DNA from: Brachionus rotundiformis
Lineage: Eukaryota > Rotifera > Eurotatoria > Ploima > Brachionidae
Assembly: GCA_016802295.1 (NCBI GenBank)
Contig: JAESIW010000157.1
Span: forward strand, 278,351 to 342,350
DNA: 64,000 nucleotides
Direction of reading: 5' to 3'
The notes under the pieces are model-generated. The model ran no database searches, was not told the origin of the DNA, and saw nothing but the letters and a program-made list of their open reading frames with translations. The position numbers and the translations under genes are program-made. Positions 11,617 to 22,323 of the stretch are shown here, one piece after another. Each line of letters begins with the position of its first letter. The stretch's first letter is position 1.

Positions 11617-13459
11617 CTTAAATTTTATTTATTTTATGAATAGATAGTGACTTGAGCAAAAATAAAAATCTTACTTAGACAATTTATTATATTTACAAAA
11701 AAATATCGGGATCTGAACATTACCGCATCAAAAAATTAAATCTTTTCAATTTTTTTTTACTTATCCATCAATCTAAAATCAAGATAAAAATAAGTTGTGG
11801 AAAATATCAAATAAAAGCATTTAAATGAATTCTGTCTTAATCAAATACACGTTAAGTAGTTTCTCAGTTTTTATATTTAATCCATTTGTTAAAATTTATT
11901 TTTACAAGATGGGAAAATAGGCATATATCTAAAATTAATCAGACATATAAATGATTGAAGTCTTGGAATTTAAACTATTGAATATTTAATTGAATTAATT
12001 CGATGGTATTTTTAATCCATCAATATTGGCCTAAATGAGACATGCATTTAAGCTTGAAATTAAATCGATTTTTAGTTTGCTTAACATTTTAAGTTTTATT
12101 TTCTTATCGAATTTGCTAGAATAATAAAGAAATTGTTTTAAATTAGTGTTACTTGCTTGGCTTGAAGCTTCTTTCCACAGATAAATACAGAATGCTTGAA
12201 GATAAATAAATCAATTATTAAGATTTTAAATACAATTTTTATTCCTCTCTATTGATAGTATTAAAAATATATTTGCTAATTAATTTCCAAAAAAAAAAAT
12301 GGAATTGAGAAAATTTTTTCTGTTTCTAATTAAGAAAATTCTGAAACTCAACCCGATTTTTAAAATTAAAATTTATCTCTCCCAAAGGTTTCTGATCTGA
12401 ATATCGATGCTAATTCCAGTCTTGTTAAAGACTACACGTTTGAACTCAATTTGTTTGGTAAATTTAGATAATTAAAGCAAACAAGATTCTTTTTTTCCTC
12501 TATTATTCTCTGCCTATAAATTGGCTAATTAAGTTTTTGTCGATAAAAAATATTTAGATTGTGATACCAAAGCATTTAAATTAGAAAAATATATTCTAAA
12601 CAGTATAAAAATTGATTTTTAAATTGTGTTTCAAACTACTTGAATTATATTTCGGAATTTTAAATAACTCTTATTAGAGGATAATTTAATGTATATTCAC
12701 AATCAGAGTGATAAACTAGCATAATAATTTAGAAGCGTAATTTAAATACTGATAAAATCTTGGAAAATATTTAAAGATAAATTTTCTGATGGATTATTTT
12801 TGCTTCAATCATTTAACCAGATGCTTTTATCTAAAATAATTTTTAACTCAAAAAAGACAAGATATTCAAGTTCATAGAATATTTGAACTATGCTGTTTTA
12901 TCTGAAAAAATTCTTTTTATTATTCGAAATAATCGAATTTAGCCCTAATCAAACCAATAAAGAGATAGATAAGTTTAGATATATCAGTTTGATTGACGCT
13001 TAAAAATAATAAAATAGAATTAAATTTTCTTTTCTTTACAAGCAAAACTCTAATTAATATTTTAAAATCAATGGTTCGATTTGTTCAGTGGGCTTGCAAA
13101 AACCACGGGCTAAGCTCCTTAAAAATATTTAGGCCCTAACTTTTTTAAGAATGTGTTCAATTAGTAAATTAAGCCTTAAAAATTGATTTTTGCAAATAAT
13201 AAATTAAAAGAGAATTAAGTAAAAAAATATATAAAAATTATCTTTTGTTCTTATATATTGTTTTGTGGAGAATTTTTTGGATTAATTAGTAAAAGAAATA
13301 ATTATTAATCTTTAAATTAAAAAAATTAATTTACCAAAGTTTTTTGAATTAAGTCTGTTTAATCAAACTCAAATTCTTAAATAAATCTAAAAAATAATTT
13401 TCAGTGGAAGAAACAATTATTAAACTTATTTAACTGACTTTTACTTAAATTAGATTTTT
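11617..13459. other. noncoding, upstream of the receptor gene
   Basis: AT-rich. It should hold the missing first exon and promoter of the nicotinic receptor gene, but I could not find a convincing start codon plus signal peptide with a matching splice donor. Nothing else was recognised. Confidence 0.5.
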
Positions 13460-13653
13460 TTAACATTAGAAAGCCCAAGGGTTTTTTAAAACCCGTTTTT
13501 AAAAAATTCAAATTTGAATTTTATCTCAAAGAAACTTAAAATCAACTTGTAATACTTAAATTTTTTAGTCATATTTTAAATAAATTTTTCTATTTCTTTT
13601 GATATTTTAATTTGAAATTGTTGTAATTAATCAGTAGGGCTTTCTAGTGTTAA
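13460..13653. mobile_element. TTAA-flanked MITE, piggyBac-like, copy 1
   Basis: A 194-bp element bounded by TTAA at both ends. Terminal inverted repeats are ttaacattagaaagccc on the left and gggctttctagtgttaa on the right. TTAA targets and a short inverted terminus of this style are typical of piggyBac-type elements. The interior (from about 13535 to 13620) is homologous, in reverse orientation, to the element at 30953-31176, so the two are members of one family. There is no coding capacity. Confidence 0.85.
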
Positions 13654-13924
13654 ATCTTAAATAACAGTTTCTAAATATTATCTAAAAAACAATTTTTCTA
13701 ATTTATTCTTTAATTAAATTGAAAAAAAAATTATTTCATGAAAAAAATCGTTTTTGATCTTAAAAGTAACTATTTATTAAATTTAAAAGATAATTTAGGA
13801 TTATTTTCCGTCCAGCTCAGAATGGCATAGCTTTTTTCCTGTCTTCTTGTAAACAATTTTAATCTTACAAAATTCAGATAAATTGAAAATTTGAGAAGAT
13901 TTGCCTAAATTTAAGAAGCAATGA

Positions 13925-14098
13925 CCATAAACTTGTAAGAGAAATCAGGACAAAAAAGGACAAAATCGTTGACAATTTTTACCAAACAGAATTGTTGAAT
14001 GGAATAAACTATCAAAAGAAACAATATCAGCAAGGACAGTCAATAGTTTCAAGGCTCAAAAGTCAGACTGAATTTAAAAAGACTGCAATAGCCTTAAT
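13925..14098 (+). mobile_element. 3' end of a non-LTR retrotransposon (LINE), decayed
   Basis: The plus strand encodes the C-terminal signature of Jockey/CR1-type LINE reverse-transcriptase proteins: LPNRIVEWNKLSKETISART, then VNSFKAQKSD and a stop, preceded in another frame by a basic stretch (VREIRTKKDK). The frame change between the two blocks shows decay. The motif N-R-(I/V)-V-x-x-W-N-x-L is the same as that seen at 60589-60777. Confidence 0.7.
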
Positions 14099-14896
14099 GA
14101 CTAATGGCAAATTTTTTTGGTATAAATCACTATACCGCAGGAACTGCTACTACTTCTTCTAATTTGTATTTACATTGTCAAGCAAATTCAGCTTAAAAGT
14201 AACTAGTTAAACGAGTAGCAGTATCTACAAAATATTAACGCAGCATGTAGCATTATGGTATTCTAATTTTATACACTTTAATAGAACATCTCTGGATTTT
14301 ACAAGCAAATATTTATATCATTTAAATTTTAGATTCAAAAATCGAATTTACACAAAAAAACATGCTATTACGAAAATTTCATAATAATTTTCAACTTATT
14401 AATCAAAAACTAATTTTCATATTTTTCAATGATATTTCACTTGTTAGAATAAAACAAATTAACTTAAAAATAAATTTGCATTTTTACAATATATAATTTT
14501 TTATCAAAATAGATATTTCTGAGTGATTTTGAACTAAATCACGCTATTGATATTTTGATCAGCTAAAATTCTTATTCACTTTTAGCAAACAACTCTCTAT
14601 TTGAATTATATCTGTCAGAAAATAGCTTAGAGAGAACAACAAAGCTTAGACAAAAAACACCAATTTGATCTTATAGTCCTTAATTTATTCTCTATTTGAT
14701 TTAAATCATGTGATTGAAGCATATACCTTTTTCGATTTGTATTTTGAATAAAAAGTTTTCTTTCTTTTGAAACCAAATTTTGAATACCCTGCAAATAATC
14801 TCAAGATATACTTGTATTAGACAAAAAAAAATAAAATAAAATTATTTTAAAATTTTCCAAGAGCAGAAATTCTCAATTTTTAGCTGAATATTTAAA
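14099..14896. other. noncoding, upstream of TOPBP1
   Basis: AT-rich and presumably includes the TOPBP1 promoter and 5' UTR. No further gene was recognised. Confidence 0.5.
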
Positions 14897-17800
14897 ATGG
14901 CAAATTCACAACTACAATTAAGATTTTATAAAGACGAAACATTAAACTCGAATAGTGCTGAAAAATTGACCGAATTGTACAATCTCTTTAAAGATGACAA
15001 CACCAAATGGATATCTCGTCAAGAATGCCTGAATTTAAAAAGTGCCGAAAATTGTATATTTGTTTTCTGTAAATTTGAAGGCGCTGCATTCGAGCATGTG
15101 AGAAATCTTAATTCTAGGTTGTTAATTAAAAGCTTGACCATCGAATTGACCACTAATTTCATTTTTAATTAGGATAGTAAGCGCTGCTTGTATGCTTCAT
15201 ACTTTTAATAAAAAGAAAAAACTTCCCAGATCTATTATTCCTATATACTCATCATCGATGCTCGATCTGAATGTCTGCTGTTCCAATATGGAAAAAAGAC
15301 TGAGAGTAGATAAATAAAATTTAATTTTTTTTTATTGGAATTTATTTTTGCCTACAAGGAAGAAATTTATGGCAAGGTTGAAATGATGAGAGGAAAAATT
15401 AGCAAAATTTTTACCGAAAATGTCACTCATTTGGTTACTACCGAAGTTGGTTCAGCTAAATATCATGTAATATTAAAAATATAAGAAAAATCTTCATCAA
15501 AAATAGCATTTATAAGGCTGCTGGCAGTATGAAACTGCCGATTATGCTTGCTGATTGGGTACTAGAAGTTTGGAAAGAAGCTGAAAACGAGTAAATTAGG
15601 AAAAAAGCTAAATTTAACAATTTACAATTTTATTTAGAGATGTTCATGCCACAGATGCAAAATTTTTAAAATATAAATGTCCAATATTTCATAAATTGGT
15701 AATTTGTGCATCAGGTTTTAATGAAGAAAGCAAAAATAAAATAAAAACAATAGTTGATTCGGAAGGTGGTACTTACCGCGGAGATTTAGTTTGTGGCACA
15801 ACAACTCATTTAGTTCTCAATGAGCCTAAAGGCACCAAGTATGAGCATGCAAAATTATGGAAAATAAATGTGGTAAAGTCGGAGTGGATTTATGAGTCAA
15901 TCAAAGCGGGGTATTGTTTACCTGAAAAGGATTTTATTTTGATTAGCGAGAACCAGACTTCTACCCCAAGCGAAAGTCGGATTCTAGCTAGCAAGACCAA
16001 AAAGATACCAGACATAGATCTTAGTGTGATAAACCATTTGAATAACACAAATGCAAATTCGACAAAGTTTGTGAACGAAACAGAGAATAGAACTGGTCTT
16101 AACCAATCGACCACCATGCTTATGAATAGCACTACGGCCAGTATCAAGAATTGTACCCAAACAACCAAGCCGATGAGTAATTATTCCGATTTGCTAAAAG
16201 AACTTAGTTCGATTGGAAAAATAAAGCTAACTCTTTTAGATGGAATTGGAGTAATTTATATAAATTCATTTAATAGATAGATAAAAAATGATTTTAATAG
16301 ATATATTGTGAAATAGCAGACTCCGCCATAAGTGAAAAGATCAAAAAGATTTGTAACCTAGGAGGAGCAATACGTTTTGATGAATACTGTTCAGATGTTA
16401 CTCATGTAATTGTAAATCAGGTTAATGAACAAAAGTGTAAATCTTATTTAGAGCTTAATCCGGAGTATCTATCTAAATTTATTTTTTTTAAGAAATAAAT
16501 TAATTTTTTATTCTAAGAATTAATATTGTGACCATAGACTGGTTGATTGATTCTTGTAAACAAAATCAATTGGAAGACTGTAAAATGTACTGTGTATACA
16601 AAAATGCGCTAAATTCTGTCAAAACTCCAAAAAAAAGGTAAATATTGCTGAATATATTTGACTTATGAAAATAAGTTCTAATAAATATTAACAAGAAAAT
16701 CAGTCAATTTATTAGAGAGTATTGTAAAAATCGATTAAGTCTATAAATTGAAATTAAATGAATTTTTTTCTTTAAAACAATTATTTAAAGCAAAAATATA
16801 ATTAAATTAATTAATTAATTAATTATTAACAAGGATCAAAATGCAAAAATTATGAGTTATTTAAATATTTTATCAAATATCGAATATTTTTTGATATAAA
16901 TTAATTTAAAATTTATATTATTTTTATCCAGGCGCTGAATAATTAAAAAATTTCGCTTGTCTTCTAAAAATTTTATTTAATCAAATTATCATTATTTTAA
17001 AATAATGATAAATTCTCTTTTTTTATTTCACAAAGAATATTTATAAGAAAGATGACAATTGAATCTGAATTATTATGTAGCATTATTTCATCTGAGGATT
17101 TAACAAAATTATACACAAATATTTAAAAATTAAAAGCATATTTTACTCTTTATAGAAAATGAAATTAAAAAATAAACTATATTTTAGAAACAATATAATT
17201 TAATAATCAATTTATCAAAGTTATCTTTATAAAATATCTTGTTAAAATAATAAATTTAGAACATGTTTAAAATTAAAATAATTCTAAAATTGACCTTATT
17301 ATCATTTAAGTATTTATTTATTTTTATATTTTTCATTGCAGTTTAGAAATACATCAATCACTTCTAAAGATAAAATTTTTTCAGATTGAAATTTTTTTGT
17401 AATAAAAATGCTAAGGGCCGAAAAATAGTTTCAACAAATCTTATTTTTTATCTAATTAGAAAATAAAAATAATAACTAAACAACGCTTTATTAAGAACAC
17501 GTCCGGTAAAGTCAGTTGCCAATCAATCATCCAGTAATCAGACATTCGACTCAGATTTAAATGATTGTTTGTCACAGTATTTGAACATGGAAGCTGCATT
17601 AATGAAACCTCCCACTGAACCAATAAGTAGACCATTTCAAACAAATACCCCAACCAGACCTAGTTCGTTATCATCCAAACTTCAGCAGTATCAGCAACAG
17701 AAAGAGCAGACAACGCCCAAAGCAGACACAACTTTAAAACAATCAAATAGTTTGGATGTAAGCAAAAATAATGAAATTTTTTATAAGAAAAAATTTAGAA

Positions 17801-19992
17801 TTATTGGTTTTGACCACGAAGAGAGAGAGTCAATAGAAAAAATTTTAGTCCAAAAAGGAGCCTTAATAGCTCCATCCGATGATATGGAAGTGACTGAAAT
17901 GCCAATAAACTTAGGTGAAGATCAAACTGACTTCACACTTTTCCCACTGATTAACTCAACACCAATACCTCATAAAAATCCTGTCACTGTCTACTGGATG
18001 AAAAAGTGCTGTGAAATGAATCAAATTCTTTCTTTTAATGAAGACATTTTTTTTCAACCTATTCCACGATACAACACTGATGCTCCATTGACAGACTGTG
18101 TGATTACCATAAGTGGTTATGCTCAATACGAAAAAGACAATATTGCCAATTTGTGCAAACTCTTAGGCGCTCACACACAACCTTCACTAAGCTTAAAAAA
18201 AACCAACGAGATTCAAGTAAACACTCATTTAATTTGCAAACAAGCCATAGGTCCAAAGTACATAGCTGCTAAAACTTGGAATTTGCCAATAGTCTGTGCT
18301 GAATGGGTAATTGAGTGTTGCGTGACTGGAATGAAAGCAGACGAGAGCAAATACAGTGTAGAGAATCAAGAATTAATTCAAAAAGATTTAATAGAGGTCT
18401 TGGCAAAGATAAGGCACCAAAATGAAAACATGTGCACCAATAGCAGCTATAACTCGAAAGTTAGCAAGAGCATTAATTTGTCCACAAACGAAGCTGATCA
18501 CAATCCAAATGATTCCAGTCTTTCGATGCACAACGAGTCCAAAAAGCCTAGACTGGACGAAGATCCCGAGCAAACCAGAGAAGTTAGCTTTAAAGCATTT
18601 AATGATTCCAAATTTAAAATTCCCAATCAATCACCAGCTCTAAACTTTCATACACCTCAAAATCCGCGCTTAAAGGAGCTGCGCCGTAGTGAGGTTATTG
18701 CCCAGCCACCAATATCACCTTCGACAGAAAATAATAAATTCAGCACACCTGTATGGATGAAGCCAGATAATGGACATGAATTTAAATTTAAAAATTTAGA
18801 CTGTGACAAAGCACTAGAAATGCTCAAAACTCCCGATTCTTTTAATAAAATAAAGACAAAAAAACCTGAGACCCCTCTTTGTGAGCTATTTACCAATGCC
18901 ATTCAAATTGCGGCAGAAAAGTCAAAAAATTCTGAATACTGGGCCAATTGTTATGAAAGTCCTGCATTTGAGTACTCATTTCAAAGGAATAAAAGAGAAA
19001 ATTTGGCAAAAAATCATGACCAAAATGACTTAATTCAGCCAACTGCACGTCAAACTAGATTTGTGTTGAAAAATTGCAAAGTCTATGTGAGCAGAAAATT
19101 GGCCAAAATGCAGACAGATCTTTACAAGATAGTTGAGTCATTGGGTGGGGATTTTTGCTGGACATACAACAGTGACGTGACTCATTTTGTCTACAGTGGA
19201 GACATTGGTGACAATGTAAAAGAGCTTAAAATTGCCATTGAAGATAAAAAATTGATTATTTTGCCAGATTGGATTTATGCATGCAATGAGAGCCAAACTC
19301 ATTTGGAAGAAACAAGCTATTTGATTTACAGGAATAATGAAGATTTTGATGAAAACCCTGAGACAAATGAAATGAGCGAAGAATCAAAAATGAATCAAAC
19401 AGAGACAGAAGCCGATGAGAACCAGGTAGATATCAAGCGAGCTTTTTTGGACCAATTACAGGACAAATTGGCAAGTTTAAAAAGTGTAAATACCAGTCGC
19501 AAAATAAGCCGGAATAAGTCAGACGTGAACAGATCAGATTTGACTAGTTTTAGTGACAATCGCAGTGCATTGGATGATGAAACAGCTCTTTTGCAAAATT
19601 TTGAATTCAATCAAATGAATGATAAAAATGATGACATGGACTTGAATGACGAGGAAGATGATAATTCAAAGCGTAAACAAATGAAGCGCAAAGCAGTTCA
19701 GTCTTCTAGTAATGAGAGGCAGTTGATCAGTAATTTGGATCAAAATGCACCAGCATCCCCATCTTTACTCAACAAAGAGGCCAAAAAGAGTGCCTCAAAT
19801 GCAATCCCTCATTCCCAGATTCAGGTAACTTATTGGAAAGATGATAGTGCGCCAATAAACGCGGTAAATTTGGCTCCAACTCAAAACAAAATCAATACTC
19901 GCCAAAAAAATGGAAAAAATGAGTCGAATAGAAGGGCTGATGCGATCGCTGAACGCATTATGAATGCTGCCAGAGCAGTTAAAAAAACGTAA
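14897..19992 (+). CDS. TOPBP1: DNA topoisomerase 2-binding protein 1 (TOPBP1), multi-BRCT scaffold
   Basis: Eight exons with consistent phases: 14897-15117, 15173-15305, 15359-15466, 15517-15590, 15638-16250, 16301-16464, 16518-16637 and 17496-19992, giving 1,309 aa. The start is the ATG in aaaATGg context that opens BRCT0. BRCT repeats are visible as BRCT0 (1-~75), BRCT1 (to ~178, with RIVSAACMLHTF as in vertebrate TOPBP1), BRCT2 (~197-275, WIYESI core), BRCT3 (~375-470, DVTHVIV and TIDWLIDSC), BRCT4 and 5 (~575-660 and ~685-775, AEWVIECC) and one more (~1005-1095, FVLKNCKVYVSRKL to DWIYACN). TOPBP1 scaffolds replication initiation and ATR checkpoint activation in the nucleus. Human TOPBP1 has about 1,520 aa and a further C-terminal BRCT7/8 pair; no matching exons were seen after 19992. 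The linker is Asn/Ser/Glu-rich. The intron before the last exon is 858 bp; the others are about 50 bp. Confidence 0.92.
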
Positions 19993-21031
19993 AAATATAT
20001 TTGGTTAGTTATTGAAACAAAGCGATTTTTTTTCTAAGTTTAATTAGTTAAAAAGCATATTTTTTAAATGCTTTTACCTTAAATCTATGACTTTGATTAA
20101 ATAAAAATTTCAATATTTTTTTAAAAACTTTCTAAATAGATAATTGATCAAAATTAATTTCAATAATTACTATTGAATTCACTAGATAAATAAAGTTAAA
20201 GGAAACAAGATTAAAAACTATACCAGCTCATAACTTCAACTGGTATGGATTAAGGTGGTCAAAATTGCTCAAAAGATGGAACTTCATTTTTTAATCTTTC
20301 ATTTCTTATTTGTTTTTTTACTTGGTTGGATGAATTTAATTCTTTTGTTAAGTTTACCAAAAATTTAAAAGCAGTGATACTGAAATAATATTTACAGTGA
20401 AATAAGTTTAAGAGTCTGAAGATCCAAGTTGGGCTTAAGTAGGAAAAGGGCTGAAAAAGACTGAAATACTAGGTCAATTAAGTATCTAATTTTTTTAATT
20501 GATAGATTTGTAACTGGTAACAGTACATTTTAAATATGCATAAATTCAATTCGTTTGAAGCTTAACTTTGGTGATGTTTTGCTTAATTTACCAAATTTAT
20601 TTAGCACAGTCGTCTACCTGATAATACTGTGAAAGATGTTACATAATACAAGATGGTTTTTTATATTTTTAAAAGAAAACAAAAAATCAATTATTTTGAA
20701 CTAAATACAAAATAACAGTTCCGGTTTTAATTTATTTTTATTGTTGTTTTAATTAATTTATTAAAATATTTATTTTATTCGAATTAAGTTTAAATCTTTA
20801 TTTATGAAAGATATGGAAGGTGATAAATAATATATTTGAATTGGTCATCAACTTGCTTAAGCAAATGATAAAGAAATATTTAGTAAAATGTTGGCTTTTT
20901 TAATTAAAAAAAAATAAATAAAAATTAACACTAATAGAATATTTTTTGGATTTTTTTACTTATAAGATTTCAAAATAAATTTCGATTCGATTTAAAGCAA
21001 ATTGACTATTTAAAGCATCTAAAAGTTAAAT
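19993..21031. other. noncoding, downstream of TOPBP1
   Basis: AT-rich. I looked specifically for C-terminal TOPBP1 BRCT exons on the plus strand and saw none. No gene was recognised. Confidence 0.5.
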
Positions 21032-21393
21032 TTAGTCTTTTAGATTATCTTGAATCTTGCCGATTGAGTGAGTACGTGTTGTTTGACATTTGCCACCCAT
21101 AATAACCAGAACATTAAGCTCTAAAATTACTTTGAATTTTCTTCCACAAATGTTTTTCTTCGGTTCCAACATGAAGTATCTGACTGCTGGACCAAACGAA
21201 ATGCTAAATATGTCCGAATCATCAAGCAGTTGTTTAGTGTCATCCGAATGCTTGCCGATATAGCCGTCTGATTCGTACCAATTAACCAAACATTAGTTTA
21301 AATTCGAATTAATTTCTTTTGAATGGCTGAATATTTTTCCATTAGATGAGGCAAATTTTGTTCGGCTTGGTGATCTAGACCGCTAAATTTGCA
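21032..21393 (-). pseudogene. broken AlkB-like 2-oxoglutarate/Fe(II) dioxygenase fragment
   Basis: Two adjacent minus-strand frames together resemble the AlkB/ALKBH2 fold. The first (21393-21302) reads CKFSGLDHQAEQNLPHLMEK and further, then stops. The second (21289-21032) reads VNWYESDGYIGKHSDD, then FSISFGPAVRYFML, then LVIMGGKCQTTRTHSIGK. The iron ligands H-x-D (KHSDD) and the later H (THSIGK) are present, but the 2-oxoglutarate-binding R...R segment after them is missing, and the frame is broken in the middle. Full-length proteins repair alkylated DNA or RNA bases by oxidative demethylation; this copy is unlikely to be active. Some invertebrate genomes carry such domains inside transposons, which could explain an isolated fragment beside an inverted repeat. 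Confidence 0.7.
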
Positions 21394-21394
21394 G

Positions 21395-21481
21395 GATTTT
21401 AAATAGCTCTGCGAGTTTCATGATTAGAATAGCGGGCAAAAACATCCAATGTCCAAGATACTCGCAGAGCTATTTAAAATC
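21395..21481. repeat. perfect 22-bp inverted repeat with 43-bp loop
   Basis: The left arm 21395-21416 (gattttaaatagctctgcga plus gt) and the right arm 21460-21481 are exact reverse complements. The loop is less AT-rich than its surroundings. The left arm directly abuts the AlkB-like pseudogene, so the repeat may be a terminus of a mobile element, a cruciform or a hairpin RNA source. Confidence 0.85.
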
Positions 21482-22323
21482 TAACAATGACTTTTTATTT
21501 TAATTATTTGAATAAAATAAAGCTAAAAAATATAAAGCCTAAAGATTAAAGGGGATTTTTTTAAAATTATTTTTATTAAAAAAAAATCATATTATTTATT
21601 TTGTAAGGAACTTGTTTTTACTTGATATCATTTTGTAATTATAAAATATAATTGGAAAAATATTGGATTAAATATTTGATATAATTTTTTTATTAGATTC
21701 AGCTAATTTCTATTTAAACTTTTTAAAATAAAATGTTCGATCAAAAAGTTTCCAAGTAAGATGAAAAATCTCGGACCTTTTTCCCAAAAATTATTCGTTT
21801 TTCAATTTTTCTTTTTAAATTTGATTTAAAATATAAAATTAGCTATTTTTAATCAAAATAATTTTTTTCGTGTTCATTTTTAAGTTTTCGAGCTTCAATG
21901 TTTAATTTCTATCTTTTTTTTTAAATTTTTTATAGCATTATTATTTAAACAATTACCTTTTAAATATTTTTTGTGCTAAATATTTTAAAGAAAATTCAAA
22001 TTGGTCTATCATTAAATTTAAATTAAATTTATTGGCATAAAGAAAAGTTAAGTTTTTATTTGATGACTATTATTCATAGTTATACTGAAAATTAAATTTA
22101 ATGAATTTCATATTTAAATAAATTTATTTTTAAAATCAAATAAGCAACAATATAAACTTAATTGGAGAAGTTAAACAAAGAAATAAGATCAAAAATATTT
22201 TTTTCTTTACAGTAAAATGTTTGACTAAGGCGTATCAAAAAATACAATTAAAAACTTCTCTTTTTTGTTATTTATAAGAGATCATAGAAAGAAAATAAAA
22301 TTATTAAATTGAAAATTTAAAAA
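21482..22323. other. upstream region of monooxygenase copy 1
   Basis: Noncoding. From about 21880 to 22200 it resembles the region upstream of the second monooxygenase gene (about 32340-32660) but is clearly diverged. From about 22200 onward the two copies become nearly identical. Confidence 0.5.
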
